From: Platycnemis pennipes
Lineage: Eukaryota > Arthropoda > Insecta > Odonata > Platycnemididae
Reading direction: 5' to 3'
DNA: 64,000 bases
NCBI GenBank assembly: GCA_933228895.1
Contig: OW121854.1
Coordinates: 6,637,131-6,701,130 of the forward strand
How positions within the stretch are numbered: position 1 is the first letter of the stretch; each line of letters begins with the position of its first letter. Below are positions 1 to 12,113 of this stretch, piece after piece. Position numbers and translations under genes: made by a program. Under the pieces are notes generated by a model that had not been told where the DNA came from, ran no database searches, and saw only the letters and a list, made by a program, of their open reading frames with translations.

Positions 1-2888
1 GAAGTTCATGGTGTGTCAGATATTCTTACCTTGACGTTTTTGTACCAATGAATGACTAACGCCCATTACCCTGGTCCATCAAACCACCGATTCTGTTCGC
101 TGCAGAATCTGCGAGTGTGGATTCCAGCAATTACGCGAAGAGAAGCTAGGCTCTGCGTCTCTTCACATTCACAAAAGGCTTAAGATCGGGAAAACTAAAA
201 GAGAGATATCGTGTTTTCATTTTAAGAGTCGTATCTAAGCCTTTTAACATGGGCGAGGTTAACTTGGATTTAAATGGAGCCACCAGAGGCTATATATGGA
301 TCTAGGTGATTATGAACTGTCTATGTTTACAAAAAACATTTCAAGACTGCTTCCTTTAATTAAAAATATTTTTTACTTACCCTTTTGAAACATTAATGAA
401 AATTATTTTACAAAATATATATTCGAGACAGGGAATATTTGTGACATGAAAGAATTGCTTTCCAATTCATGTATAGCTACTAGTAAATAATAGCCAGGAG
501 ATTGATAGTGGAACTTCTAGTGGAAAATGAGTCAGTTTCAATCAGTGTGGTGAAGATACAAGTCATAATTCTCAGTAGCCCCACAGAGGAAGAAGCAGTT
601 GCCGTGTATGAACAGGTGTACGAAGTAATTGTCAAGGTTTGAATAAAAAACGCTTGAAAGTTACGAAAAATTGGAATGCGGTGGTTGTTCAAGGTGCGGG
701 TGGATATGAGTTGAAGGCAAACGGGTGGGAGAAATGAACGTGGCAAAAAATCATGTGAGTTTTGCAAGAGGAGTGGATGAGTACATGAAAAATAAACACC
801 TGGTTTAACCACCACAGGAGACGTAGGGGCACATGGATAATGCATGTAGCCACAAAGATTCTTGTTTCTCAAAAGGCAATGCCTTGTCGATGTCATTGCA
901 GCCTCTGCAGTCTCTGTTGGCAGCCGTAAGCTTCCCTCATCGTTGGAGCTGTAGTCAGTAATTCTCATTACACTATTTCATTAGGAGTGTTTGGTTTTTC
1001 CTCTTGGCCCACTTTCCTATCGCTTTACCCTGCATGACTCTTTTAAAGCTTGGTTATTATACTTGTGTTTCATTAAAATAAAGTAAATCTTGCATAATTT
1101 GGTGTCTCCGAGGGCTTCCCTATCATTTGTATCTTCTCCGGGGAGGGAGTTCAAATTGATAGTTCGTCGTATTCATCTGATTTTGTTCACAGAACCAACG
1201 TAGCTTTTTACTTTCTCTCCTGCACTCCATATTTTTATTCTTACCGCTGGTTGAAACAGCCAACAACTGACGCAATGTAATCTCCCATTATGATAGATAT
1301 TGCAATGTTTTTAAAAAAAATTAACTTGTGGACTATTTACTCGTGCATAGATTATTTTTCTTATACTGTAATGTATAAAGAAGTGCATTTCCATGATCTA
1401 AAAATGCCATGAATCAGTGCCTTTTTTATCATTTTTACTCTGTCACTGACATGATATATATTGCCTGTTCTGATATGTATTTTGTACTTTGAATCTCTAA
1501 TCAACTTTTACAATCAGATCTTTCCCGGCTTTCTTTCCACCACTATTAAAGTTTCTCAAGTCCTCCGATATGAAGTCACCTTTGTTTACCCGTATAGTGA
1601 CCCTTCAGCTGACCAGGTTTATCTCCTTCTTTTCTATTTCTTTCGTGATTCACCCGGTTATCCCTGTCTTACTATGGTGCGGATGTCCCCTGTGCCTATT
1701 TTCAGACAAGAGAGGTGTTTGTGAAATGCCAATATTGAAATATTATTCGCCGAACTTGGACGGACTCTGTGGGAGCTACCTTGAATAATGAAGTGGTTTC
1801 TTGCGTATTCAACAGAGAAATTCTGCTTTTAAAGATCTTGTGGTCTTAGTCCCTGGATAGTCATTATCCTGGAATTCCAACACATTTCTGTTGGAATGTA
1901 ATGAAAAGCGAGAATGCTTTAAATCGCCGAGTCCATTAAGTCGCTTATGGAGACCTCTTAATTTGCATGATATTAGATGGTCCCTGGGTCATATAATTTC
2001 TCTTGAGATATGTGCTGATATCGTGGTCACTAAAGCCCTCTTAGCATACATTTGGAAGTCCCGATGCTCTTTTGCTTTCCCGCCCACTTTCATAGCCCTG
2101 CTGTGGTCATCTGAAGTGGGGTTGGACAGCGAGTTAGGAATTTGCATTTGAGAGAGTAATAACACTTAATTGCTGGTGTGCCTTTTCCTCCATGTCAAGC
2201 GGAGTGATCCATTATCCTGGTATGGGAAGAGTATTACTGACTGGTGAGAAACCCACTTCGTTGTCATTTCAATCCCATCTTCAGGCGTGCTGGCTTAAAT
2301 GGAGTCTGATTTCTCTTCACCTACGGATCATTACAGGGTTGGGTTTTTATTTTCGTTGCAACTTTACTTGTAAAATGGTTTGCTTTCACCTTCAAGTTTT
2401 AGCATTTTTACTGTGAGTTCGCAACTTTGAATTCCGGCTTTGTCCCGTGCTGTTTCTCCTTCATAATTCATCTTCTCTTCACCCGTCCTAAAATAGTCCT
2501 TTCACACTTCGTCTGGTTCGCAGACTCAGTTTCATTCTCAGTTGATCCGTTGCATCAAATTCGTGACCCCACACTACCGTACACGTCTCCAAATTCGTCT
2601 CCACCTAGGGCAACTAGGTACTCCAGGGTAGTAGCAGTTAAAGAAATGGAAATTGTACATACATCACAAAATCTATCAAATAATGCATTTAAATGTGATG
2701 CAATTTGCTTTTTGGAAATCGTGGGATGGGTGGTTCGCGGCAGGTTTGGCATTTAAATCTTTTAAAATTATCACTGTTTCGTTAATATTTTTTCAAGAAA
2801 TGACTTCAAATGTGCATTTTTGAACTTGATTTCAAATGGACGTATTTATGCTCTTCATCTTAGATCAGTACTCAAGGTGATTTTTTGT
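1..2888. other. No recognised feature (unannotated stretch)
   Basis: AT-rich sequence with only short open frames on either strand. None shows a recognisable domain, and no inverted repeat, tRNA-like box pair or LINE 3' end was found by eye. Diverged exons of a host gene could be missed here. Confidence 0.5.
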
Positions 2889-3646
2889 CAAAATCATCAT
2901 CATTATCATCATCAACGGTCAACAATCCTAGGATTGGCTTTACGCAGCCCTCCACTCGATTCTTAGTCGGTAAACTTCTTCATATTGACGTGATTCCTCT
3001 CTTTCACATCCTTCACGAGCATTTCCGTCTTAATCGTCATCTTAATCGTTGTCATCGTGTCTTAAGATATGGCCGATAAAGTTGTCCCTTCTTCTTTTTA
3101 TAGTTTTCAGCAGACTTCTCTTTTCTCCCACTCTTCTTAGGACTTCTTCATTTGTCACTCGGACGATCCATTTAATCTTCAGCATTCTTCTGTAGCACCA
3201 TATTTCGAATGCTTCTACCCTTTTCTTCTCCGCTGCTGTCATCGTCCATGCCTCACTGCCGTAAAGAAACATGCTCCAGATATACGTTCTAATGAATTGC
3301 TTCCTTGTTCTAAGCCTGAATTTCCAGCTGTACGTAGATTCTTCCTTCGATAGATTTCCTTCTTTGCCTGGTTTATTCTACCCGCAATTTTTTCTTGCTT
3401 CGTCCATCGCTGGTTACTCTGCTTCCCTGGTAACAGAACTCTTTCACCTTTTCAAGTTTTTGCTTTCGTAGTTTAACGTTGGTTTTGGGCTCTTTTCTCT
3501 TGCTGCACACCAATATCTTAGTCTCTTTCTTATTGATCTTCAGCTGATGTCTGGCCATTGTCCTTTCCATGGTTATTAGCATCTTATTCAGATCCTTTTC
3601 TGTCTCGACTATGAGTGCTATATCATCGGTTAATCGCAACATATTA
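2889..3646 (-). mobile_element. LINE family A fragment (reverse transcriptase C-terminal part and 3' end)
   Basis: Minus-strand, 5'-truncated non-LTR retrotransposon. From its 5' side it encodes the reverse-transcriptase palm motif (LTDDIALIVE, normally FADD), then VKEFCYQGSRVTSDG. A second segment in another frame has FLYGSEAWTMTAAEKKR, then RRMLKIKWI and KTIKRRRDNFIGHILRHD. This order is the usual C-terminal half of the LINE proteins often labelled endonuclease-reverse transcriptase. The frame breaks between the two segments, so the copy is dead. The 3' end is the conserved AATCCTAGGATTGTTGACC-type motif followed by a degenerate (GAT)n tail, seen here as ATCATCATC at the left edge. Seven related pieces occur in the window. 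The exact LINE clade is not resolved. Confidence 0.85.
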
Positions 3647-5602
3647 ATTTTATTCCATGGATATTAACTCCGGAAGACTTCTCTTTGCTATAATGCATGC
3701 ATTTTTTTGCACAAAAACCTGTCGTTTATAACATTTGGCAGATTGTTAGTCTCGATTTCTTGATCAATATGAGTGCAAATACCAATGACTCCGTCGAATT
3801 GTTTTGTTACCAAGTAATAGAAACTGGAAGTAACGAATATTGGCTTCTCGTTGTAGTGTTCCCACAGGTATAAGGACGGAAAGAACACTCAAGAATGATA
3901 TTGTTCTGCAGAGGAATGCTCAAATTACAGAGCCACAATTCTACAGAAATACAATACCGCACTTTACGTTCACTGTGATTCTTTCTAGTGAACATTTTAT
4001 GAGAGTTGGATAAACTTTTAAATCATTTTTTGAAAGCTTGTTGGGTGAAAATTTAAAAAGAGTTGCGTATTTTTAATATGTTTGGACTAATAGCTGCTAT
4101 TGATGTTTCATATATTCGGTTATAGTCCGTGAATTCATTTTTATTTTATTGAATAATGATATTATATGAACTTGAATTCGTTCATAGTGGACTCCTTTTA
4201 CTCAATATACAAATACTAATTTCCTTTTTCAATATCCTTCCATTGCAACACACTGTAGTTTCCTTTCATTAATCCTTTAAAACACTCATTTTTGGCAACC
4301 TGCGCTGATATATTTATCTCTAAAGAAACATCGAGTGAAAAAATCACGTGTATTCTGGCCAAAAATAAATAAAAAAAACAATGTGCCTTCCAATTCCGCT
4401 AAATCAGGAAGATAAGTAATGCAATGGGTTATTTTCCTTCGAGCCTTCTGTCTGACGTTTTCATTTCTACGTGATAATATTTACTTCGAGCTGAATAGCA
4501 ACGATGCTTAAATTCAAGTTTCCCGAAGCACATAGACATTTAAAGGTCTCGGCTTTATTGACAGCTATAAATACCTAATTTTCTCCTAAAATATTGCTAA
4601 AATCTGGTTGGTATCCTGATGTTCATTCCTGTAATTAGACTATGGAGAGGGTAGTGTGTCTCTGATACCTTCCGCATAGCGTGATGGTTAGATGAACTTA
4701 CCTATCGCATGATGATGGCATGGATTATTTTTCAGTCGTGGGACTGTATTTTGCTGGATTATGAAACAAAGTATGTCGTGAGACCCTCTTTAGAGCGGGA
4801 AATTGTGTCCTTGAGATCGGTTCCCAAACAGCGGAACGTAAAGATGGAGACTCTGAGCCGAAAGGCCTTTTGAGGTTGGAACGTTTGTCGCGACGCGTCG
4901 CCGGTTCATGGTAAACATAGAAGTCGGCTTCGCCGAATATCTGCGTCCTCGGCTTAACCCTCGCAAAACTTCCTTTTGCCCATTAACATGGCCAAACTGT
5001 TTACTTTTCCTCGAACTTTGTAGCCGCAATAACCGTATGCTTGCCGCGAACTTTGTAGCAACCTCCACGAGATTCCAATAATCTAGAACTCTCAAGAGTA
5101 AACTAAAGATTTTTGAGTGCAAATGGAGTGAATTCTTTGTAATTGCATACTCTATGCGACCGCTTACATAAAGCCCTCAAAAGTTGAACAACCATTACTC
5201 CTGTCCTATGTATTTTTCATCATCTTAGATATTTAAAAATTGAAAATTAATTTGCGTATCATTCTTAAAATGCCTTATAACATTCTTAATAATGAAGAAA
5301 CTCTGGAAGCATTTATTTACTTGCAGATGCAAAAGAGAGTATGTGATTTCATAAATATATAGCCTCATATCTTTGTGGTAGCTTGCTGGGCATTATGTAT
5401 ACATTGTTAAATGAAGTATCGTCGTCGAGTACATATCACTCTGCCAATCAACTAAGTTATAGGAGAGAATTCAACTCCTGGAGTTAAGGAAACACAAGTC
5501 TGCCGGACAAACAGTTCAAAAAATACGTCGATCATCTTTTTCTTTAACTTCCGAAAGAAAAACAATTATTCAAGGTGCCGATTTCACTTACCTATGATTC
5601 AT
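3647..5602. other. No recognised feature (unannotated stretch)
   Basis: AT-rich, with one 110-codon minus-strand open frame at 4790-5122 that has no recognisable motif. Nothing else supportable was seen. Confidence 0.45.
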
Positions 5603-5606
5603 TTAA

Positions 5607-6335
5607 GGAGGTTGGCTCGCGACTGCTTGAGTCAAGTTGTCTGAGGAATCTTATTAATTTAAGTACGAGTTATATGTCTGCTAAGTGATCCTTACTTCAC
5701 AAAGAAAATTACCTAAGCTATTGAAAGTCATAAGTATCACAAGAAATACGATGGAAAGTCGAAGGATTTCTTTTTTATGATAATTTTAATCAGCTCGACG
5801 ATGGAGTCAATTCAGCATTTACTTTAAAGAAATAAATTCATGTACTCAATGAATTTACTAATGTATAACACCAGAATATTACTATCAAACGTTATGTCAT
5901 AATATTTTTCTGAACTATGCTTTAATATCTCATTGGTAATGATATTTTTCATACGCCATACATTTTGGCTAGAGCGACCGCAGCGCCACTTGAAGACAAC
6001 TAACGCATTTCGTCTGCTATATGCGCAGAAATTGGTGGATTTAGCGAAAAATACGGTGGGTTGATGCCTTTTTTTCGTGCCATTTTGTTTCTTGTGAAAT
6101 TACGCATAAAATATCAGTTTTTTGCAAAAATGACATGTCACTATGGTATTTATAAACGTTATATTCCCAAGTGGTGGCCATTATCGTCGTTAATCGAATG
6201 TAATTTCAAATGCAATTTGTGGAAAAAGGAGTATGGGTTGGTGTATTTATCTTTACTTTATTAGATAGAGGAAGGTTCTATAAGTGCTTAAAATATGAAA
6301 AAATGGCATGAATTTGACTTTTTGGATCAACCTCC
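5607..6335 (+). mobile_element. TTAA-flanked MITE, copy 1 (729 bp)
   Basis: A 729-bp non-coding unit bounded by TTAA at 5603-5606 and 6336-6339. Its ends are inverted: GGAGGTTG at the left and CAACCTCC at the right. A second copy lies in opposite orientation at 10939-11669, and the two share most of their length, for example the block around AGACGAAATGCG and the segment with GGTGGATTTAGCG. TTAA target duplication is the hallmark of piggyBac-type elements, but no transposase is encoded and the terminal bases are not the usual piggyBac CCC. The superfamily assignment is therefore an inference. Confidence 0.75.
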
Positions 6336-6726
6336 TTAAATATAGCGGGCTGAATCTCTCCAATACTCTGGGAAATTTTGACTCCTAAAAAGTTTATTTG
6401 CACTAATCTAGCATTTCGTACCATTTTTACAAATGCGTGACACTCGTAAAAGAAAAGGCCTATGATAAGCGAAAAATATCAGTGACTTTAACCATGGAAT
6501 ATTGAAAGCTTTGAACACTCAAATGACAAATGATGCACGGAGGTAGAGGCATAAATCTGCCACTGTAACATTTACAGACACAAACTTATTTTTTGTTTTT
6601 TTGTATTCTTTTACGACATGACATTTTATGACATATTTTTACGTTCAAAGACAGGAAAGGGCTTTCGTATTAAGTCTTCTTATAAAAATTCCATCGTAGG
6701 TAGATCTTTTAAATGCAATGTAAAAT

Positions 6727-6800
6727 TTGCTACACCTACACCTGCGTGATACCATGAGATCTACCACAATGGTGTGTGGCAGGTACTGAGGATCAAATAA
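6727..6800 (-). mobile_element. Old LINE family B 3'-end relic
   Basis: The stretch reads CTACACCTACACC...CGTGATACC...GTGTGTGGCAGG. It is a diverged version of the minus-strand LINE B terminus found at 28348 and 62735 (CATCTACATCTACAC...GATACCCTGCAAGCC...GTGTGGCAGGGGG). No coding part is attached. Confidence 0.5.
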
Positions 6801-8823
6801 TGTGCAAAATTTGCTAAAAATTCCAAACGTCCCTACCGTCTGCCTTATGTGATATGAACTTCCGTTTCAAAACTTAATGTCCAAAGAGCGGATCCTCGAA
6901 TTTTCGATGGACCCTTAAGCATTCCCCGTGACAGTCATCACCCCCGGTCATAGTTTTCTCCCTCACCGTCCATCCGGTTCATCGCAAAACTTCGCGTCAC
7001 TTCCGTCGCTCCAGTCGGTTTCATGGCGTGCAGGAGGCATCTCCCCTTCTCAACCCCTGCCCTCACACCATCTTACCCTTACAACAACTCAGCCCTGTCA
7101 TAACATCTTCAAAGGAGCATCTCAAGGAACTTCCCCCAACAATTCGAATCTTCCTTTCGACATTTCCAGAAGTTACTTGGGAAGGTTTAATGCCAACCGA
7201 TGGAAGGCTGTATTATATTTCCAGACATTTCTGTGGGTGAAAATGACAACTGTCGCAAAAGGAGCCGTCGGCAAAGAAAAAAAAGTCTCGACTCGGAGTT
7301 AAAACCTTTGAAAGGACTTCCTCCCAATTCCCAAACTTTTCCTGCGGACATACGATAGCTCACGTACATGTCTCGACAGTGAAAGGTTCGTACATATGTA
7401 AAGTCATGCGTTTGGGAAAATAGTCGCTCCAACAGGTAGGGAGGGAAATAATTAAAACCCAGGGGGGTGAATCAAGAGGGGTGCAGCGAGTGTCGCCGAC
7501 GCAGTGCTTCCCGCTCCTTTCTTCTCCACTGGGATAAGAGCGGGAGGGAGGTCCCTGATTATGGGAACCGCTGCCCCGGGCGCCGCTGCGTCAACAGGCG
7601 AGGGGAGGTTCGACGTACGCTCTGAAGGGCGCTCTTTTGAACGGTGGAGCCGGAAATATTGAATGGGGGAACATCAGGCGAAAATTTGAACAACTGTTTC
7701 CGAATTGTCATCGATAACAAATGTGCCTGCTTGTACCTACGATGGGAAATGGAGAACGTGTGTGTTTTACCGTAGTTTTCATTGCTGTGTAAGAAATGTA
7801 GTCCTTGTCTGATATGCATTGTTGTGTCGAGTCAATCGTGGGACCTTGCCAATATAAGGCCATCATGTGCAATGTTTAGGAATTATGTCGGTATATTCGC
7901 TCAAATTTTATGAAATGATGTGGCTCTTCCCTCGAGAGTGTGGCGGAGATTATATACACGAGCTATCTCGGAAGTAATGAAATAATTATTATCTGAAAGC
8001 AATTCGCCAGAGTCGAGAATCACTCTCCAAATATCAGAAATAGCAAAACAAGAGTAAATAAATTACATCACAAAATGATCGTCGGAAAAATGATTGCGTG
8101 AGATCTCCCGGTGCTAGGAATTTAATGGCTCAGGCTAAATGTGTCAATTTTAATTCTGTCCAATTATGATGAAGTTGTGTTTCACAGCTTAGGTTCTAGT
8201 GATAACTGAGGGAAATTTTAGATAAACTTACACTAGAGTCAACTTAACTAACACAGATTACAGTATTTTTGGTAACGGGTTCCATAAAATGCGGCCAGGA
8301 AAATCGCTCTGCCGCACCTAGAGCTGTCTCCGAATTTTTTCTTGTTGAATGTTGAAATTTGTTTTCTTGTTGAATGCCAATATGAACTCCAATTTTTGAA
8401 TTTTGTAGGTTTTCATACCATTCAATTTTTTTTAAACCTTAGGCACTTTGTTTTCTGATTGGCGCAAATTGCATAAAATTGGCATCTTGCTGGCGCTTTT
8501 GTAAACAGGAAAAAATCTTTGCTCAAATTATTACCCTTTAGAAGATTTCAAGGGACCTACGGCCTTCACCGTTGACGTAAAGTTCAGGCAGAAATCCTTA
8601 AATAATATGCTGCCATTAATTGTTAGCATCAATCAGTTCATACTCCATGTATGTAATATAGTATTAGAAGAATTGTCCGTTCCATCAAAATACTGCATTT
8701 ATATGAACACGTAGCCCAGCAAATGGAAAATATCAATCCGCATGACAATCCTAGAGTAACTGTCAGGGTGTTTAGGGATTTAAAAGGATCATTAGAGCTG
8801 GTTAATTGGAAAGGCATCGTCAT
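6801..8823. other. No recognised gene; contains a GC-rich block at about 7440-7640
   Basis: Open frames of 70-124 codons around 6928-7432 overlap each other on both strands and show no domain. The GC-rich, CpG-containing block at about 7440-7640 stands out from the AT-rich surroundings. No promoter or exon structure could be supported. Confidence 0.4.
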
Positions 8824-9571
8824 TAGTTAACAATTCTAGGATTGGTTTGCGCAGCTTTCCACTCGATTCTTGTATCGGCCAGCCTTTTTATTGTGACGTA
8901 ATTCTTCTCTTTTACATTCTTCACAACCTGTTCCATGTATCTCATACGAGGCCTGCCTCTTCCAATTATTCCATTCACTTTTCCCTCGACGATAGTCTTC
9001 ATAAGGCCATTATGTCTCAAGATATGGCCGATTAAGTTGCTCCTTCTTTTTTTAGAGTTGTCATCAGACTTCTTTTTTATCCCACTCTTCTGAGGACTTC
9101 CTCGTAACTTCCATGGTCAACCCATTTAATCTTCATCATTCTTCTGTAGCACCACATTTCGAATGCTTCTGCCCTTTTCTTCTCCGCTGCTCTCATCGTC
9201 CATGCCTCACTGCCGTAAAGAAACATGCTCCAGATGTACGTTCTGATATACTGTTTCCTTACTTCTACGCTTGTATTTCTAGCTGTAAAGAGATTCTACT
9301 TTTGATAGAATGCCCACTTTGCCTGGGCTTTTCTACTCACTATTTCTTTCTTGCTTCGTCCATCGTTGGTTACTCGGCTTCCTGGGTAACAAAACTCTTT
9401 CACTTCATCAAGTTTTTTGTTTTCCTAGTTAGACATTGGTTTTGGCTTCTTCTTTCTTGCTGCATGCCAATATCTTAGTCTTCTTCTTATTTACCTTTAG
9501 CTGATATCAGGCTATTGCTCTTTCCATGGTTACTTGAATCTTGTTCAGATCCCTCTCTGTCTCTGCTACAC
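8824..9571 (-). mobile_element. LINE family A fragment
   Basis: Minus-strand relic with the same layout as the copy at 2889. The 3' motif AACAATTCTAGGATTGGTT sits at the left edge. The coding strand then reads MRHNGLMKTIVEGKVNGIIG and RGRPRMRYMEQVVKNV, a terminal stretch of the family. Further right (upstream in the element) are broken-frame matches to the YGSEAW region and to sequence just after the RT palm. Many frame breaks show an old dead copy. It lacks a (GAT)n tail. Confidence 0.8.
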
Positions 9572-10255
9572 GTAAGTGAAAATATTTTTTCACTCCATAG
9601 ATTTTTACACTTGTGACGAATTAGTATGCTTTCCTATGTAAAATCAGAGGAGATTTTGTACTTGAATTGGCTACACGGTTACTGAACGGCTCTCTCTTAG
9701 CAAAGGGCACCTATTCCAAAAAATCAGACCTTTTGCTTATTGCTCACGGTGTTTAATTTTTCATTTTTGCCGAATAGTTTTACTTATCATAATAATATTA
9801 TGTAAATTAGCAATAGATTGCAAACTATGCTGTGGTGAGGAGGGAGTGAGAAGTAAAGAGGTTTTGGCTCCAAACAAGAGGGTTCTTATTCGATGCAATT
9901 TGGTGTCTCAGGAAACCTCTGCTTGACTCTGCTCTGCTCTGACAATATCACTCAGATGCTGGAACCTAGTCCACTTACTTGAAATAGTGAGGAAGTGTAT
10001 AAGTGGGTTTCTTTCAAGTTCATATCTGCCCACGAGTTGAAAGAGAATATAATATAATGCACTGCATTGTTTGCTTAACGTTTGTGGCGAAATAATTTGA
10101 AGTTAGGCGCAGCTGCTCCCGGTGAACGAACTACCTCTTACTTTGATTTAAAGCGTGTTAATATTTTCACATATGTGGTCATAGCATGATACAAGCTCTA
10201 CTAAATAAATTCCGCAAAATCCTGGCTTCAGCAATCAACAGAGCAAATCAGCAAT
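9572..10255. other. No recognised feature (unannotated stretch)
   Basis: AT-rich sequence with no domain, inverted repeat or LINE end seen. Confidence 0.4.
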
Positions 10256-10600
10256 GGAATGAGTATGCGAGCCATTGTGTGAAACTAGCAGCTTTAAAGT
10301 TAGAGCCTTTCTTGTGTGTTTGTGCATGTATTAACAACCAGCCCCTTTATTACTATGTTGACGGTAACCATCTAGTAGTATGTGACCCTATTATATAGCA
10401 CATTTCCATGTAGTAACCTAGTTACATGTCAATAGTGTATGTTCGGTGATTTTCCCCGTCCCCCCCCTGCCACACACCCTTGCGGTAACTTGCAGGGTAT
10501 CGTAAAGATATAGATGTAGATGAGCAATTAGATGAGTGGGTGAGCCGTTGTGTAAAACCAATAGCATTAAATTTAGACTTCCTGGTGTGTATTCTCAGAA
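10256..10600 (+). repeat. Diverged direct repeats flanking a LINE B 3' end
   Basis: A roughly 65-bp segment starting GAGTATGCGAGCCATTGTGT at 10260 recurs at about 10531 as GAGTGGGTGAGCCGTTGTGT. Both copies continue with similar sequence through TTTAAAGTTAGAGCC and TTAAATTTAGACTTCC. Between them, at about 10440-10523, lies a plus-strand LINE B terminus (CCCTGCCACACACCC, TTGCAGGGTATCG, then ATAGATGTAGATGAG). Either the segment was duplicated or two related repeats were joined when the LINE end inserted. Confidence 0.55.
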
Positions 10601-10934
10601 AAAGAGGTCTCATTTACTTCAACTCGGATTTAGTTCCAAATAATTGAAAATATATTTACTTGAGTATAACTTCCAAATGTTCCTCTGTACTTGGAAAGCA
10701 TTTTGCATTAAACTTTGTAGCAATGATATAGTACAGCACTTGAAGATGTAGTTCCTAGCAGCTTAAAGAGGTAAGTTACATAAGGGATGTTGAAGATTTC
10801 TTCATGCGCTGCGGTTTACGCCCGATTCCTCGTTGAATGCTAGTGCGACCACTCCAATGGAATGCAGAGGAATTGAGCGTCAGGACTCCCAAATTTATGC
10901 CAGACGAGAGGTCGCCGAATGGTGCCTCAGGACC
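10601..10934. other. No recognised feature (unannotated stretch)
   Basis: About 330 bases with no recognisable coding motif or repeat structure. Confidence 0.4.
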
Positions 10935-10938
10935 TTAA

Positions 10939-11669
10939 AGAGGTTGATCCGAAAAGTGAAAATCATGTCATTTTTTTATATTTTCAGCACTTATAGAACT
11001 AAAGTTCCTCTATCTCATATAGTAAAGAAAAAAACACCAACCCATACTCCTTTGTGCACAATTTGCATTTGAAATTACATAGGATTAACGGCAAGAATGG
11101 CCGTCACAAGGGAATATAACGTTTAAAAATAACATGGTGACATGTCATTTTTGCAAAAAACTGATATTTTATGGGTATGTTCACAAGAAATAGAATGACA
11201 GGAAAAAAAGACATCAACCCACCGTATTTTTCGCTAAATCCACCAATTTCTGCGCTTATAGCAGACGAAATGCGTTAGTTGTCTTCCAATGGTGCTGCGG
11301 TCGCTCTAGCCAAAATGTATGGCGTATGAATAATATCATTACTAATGAAATATTTAAGCATATTTTAAAAAAATATTATAGCATAATGTTTGATAGTAAT
11401 ATTCTGGTGTTATAAACTAGTAAATTAAATGAGTACATGGATTTATTTCTGAACGTAAATGCTGAATTGACTCCATCGTCCAGCTGATTAAAATTATCAT
11501 AAAAAAGAAATCCTTCGACTTTCCATCGTATTTCTTGTGATACTTATGACTTTCAATAGCTTAGGTAATTTTCTTTGTGAAGTAAGGATCACTTAGCAGG
11601 CATATACTCGTGCTTAAATTAATAAGATTCCTCAGACAACTTGACTCAAGCAGTCGCTAGCCAATCTTC
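10939..11669 (-). mobile_element. TTAA-flanked MITE, copy 2 (731 bp, inverted)
   Basis: Reverse-complement relative of the element at 5607-6335. It is bounded by TTAA at 10935-10938 and 11670-11673, with ends AGAGGTTG and CAATCTTCT. Similarity runs through the whole element, for example ACCCACCGTATTTTTCGC here against its complement near 6045. Length differs from copy 1 by 2 bp, with scattered substitutions and small indels. No coding capacity. Confidence 0.75.
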
Positions 11670-11999
11670 TTAAGTCTCAACTACTGTCTCGCTTCTGCTG
11701 CTTAAGTCCTAAAATCCCTTCAGCGTGTCAAATTGGTGTAAAAATTCTATCTGCGAAGGTGGTGTTCTTCTCAGCGTAACAATTTAAACTGACTGGGGCT
11801 CTGAATATGGCTGGATCAATTTAAGAATCTCGCCAACAGTCTCACTTGTACTGATTACGTCATATACGTCTAATACGAGCTCAGAAGCCTATGCAGAAGA
11901 TCCTAGAATTGGTTCGAAGCCTATATATATCACTACGCTAAGACGTAAAACAACTTTGCAGAGTGAATCTGCACGCAGAGTTTGGCTCGAAATAGTGAT

Positions 12000-12075
12000 T
12001 TTAGGGCGTAAGCAGTGGAAGCGAGACTGTAGATGTTATTCTGAATACGGCCCACGGGCTCAAACCCCGGAACGT
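12000..12075 (+). repeat. Possible tRNA-derived SINE head (left flank of the Transib element)
   Basis: A box-A-like stretch GTAAGCAGTGGAAGCG near 12009 is followed about 48 bases later by a box-B-like GGGCTCAAACCCCGG at about 12056. The spacing fits a tRNA-derived internal promoter, but the cloverleaf is poor. It abuts the Transib insertion site. Confidence 0.35.
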
Positions 12076-12108
12076 AGAATGGAGGAAGAAGACTGCGCCC
12101 TCGTCGAC

Positions 12109-12113
12109 CGACG
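12109..12113. repeat. 5-bp target-site duplication, left (CGACG)
   Basis: CGACG lies directly before CACAGTG and is repeated exactly at 15923-15927 directly after the inverted CACTGTG. Five-base, GC-rich CGNCG-type duplications are known for Transib transposons. Confidence 0.9.

Noticed and set aside
4790..5122. A 110-codon minus-strand frame as a host exon.
   Set aside because: No recognised domain, splice context or homologous copy; length is within chance expectation.
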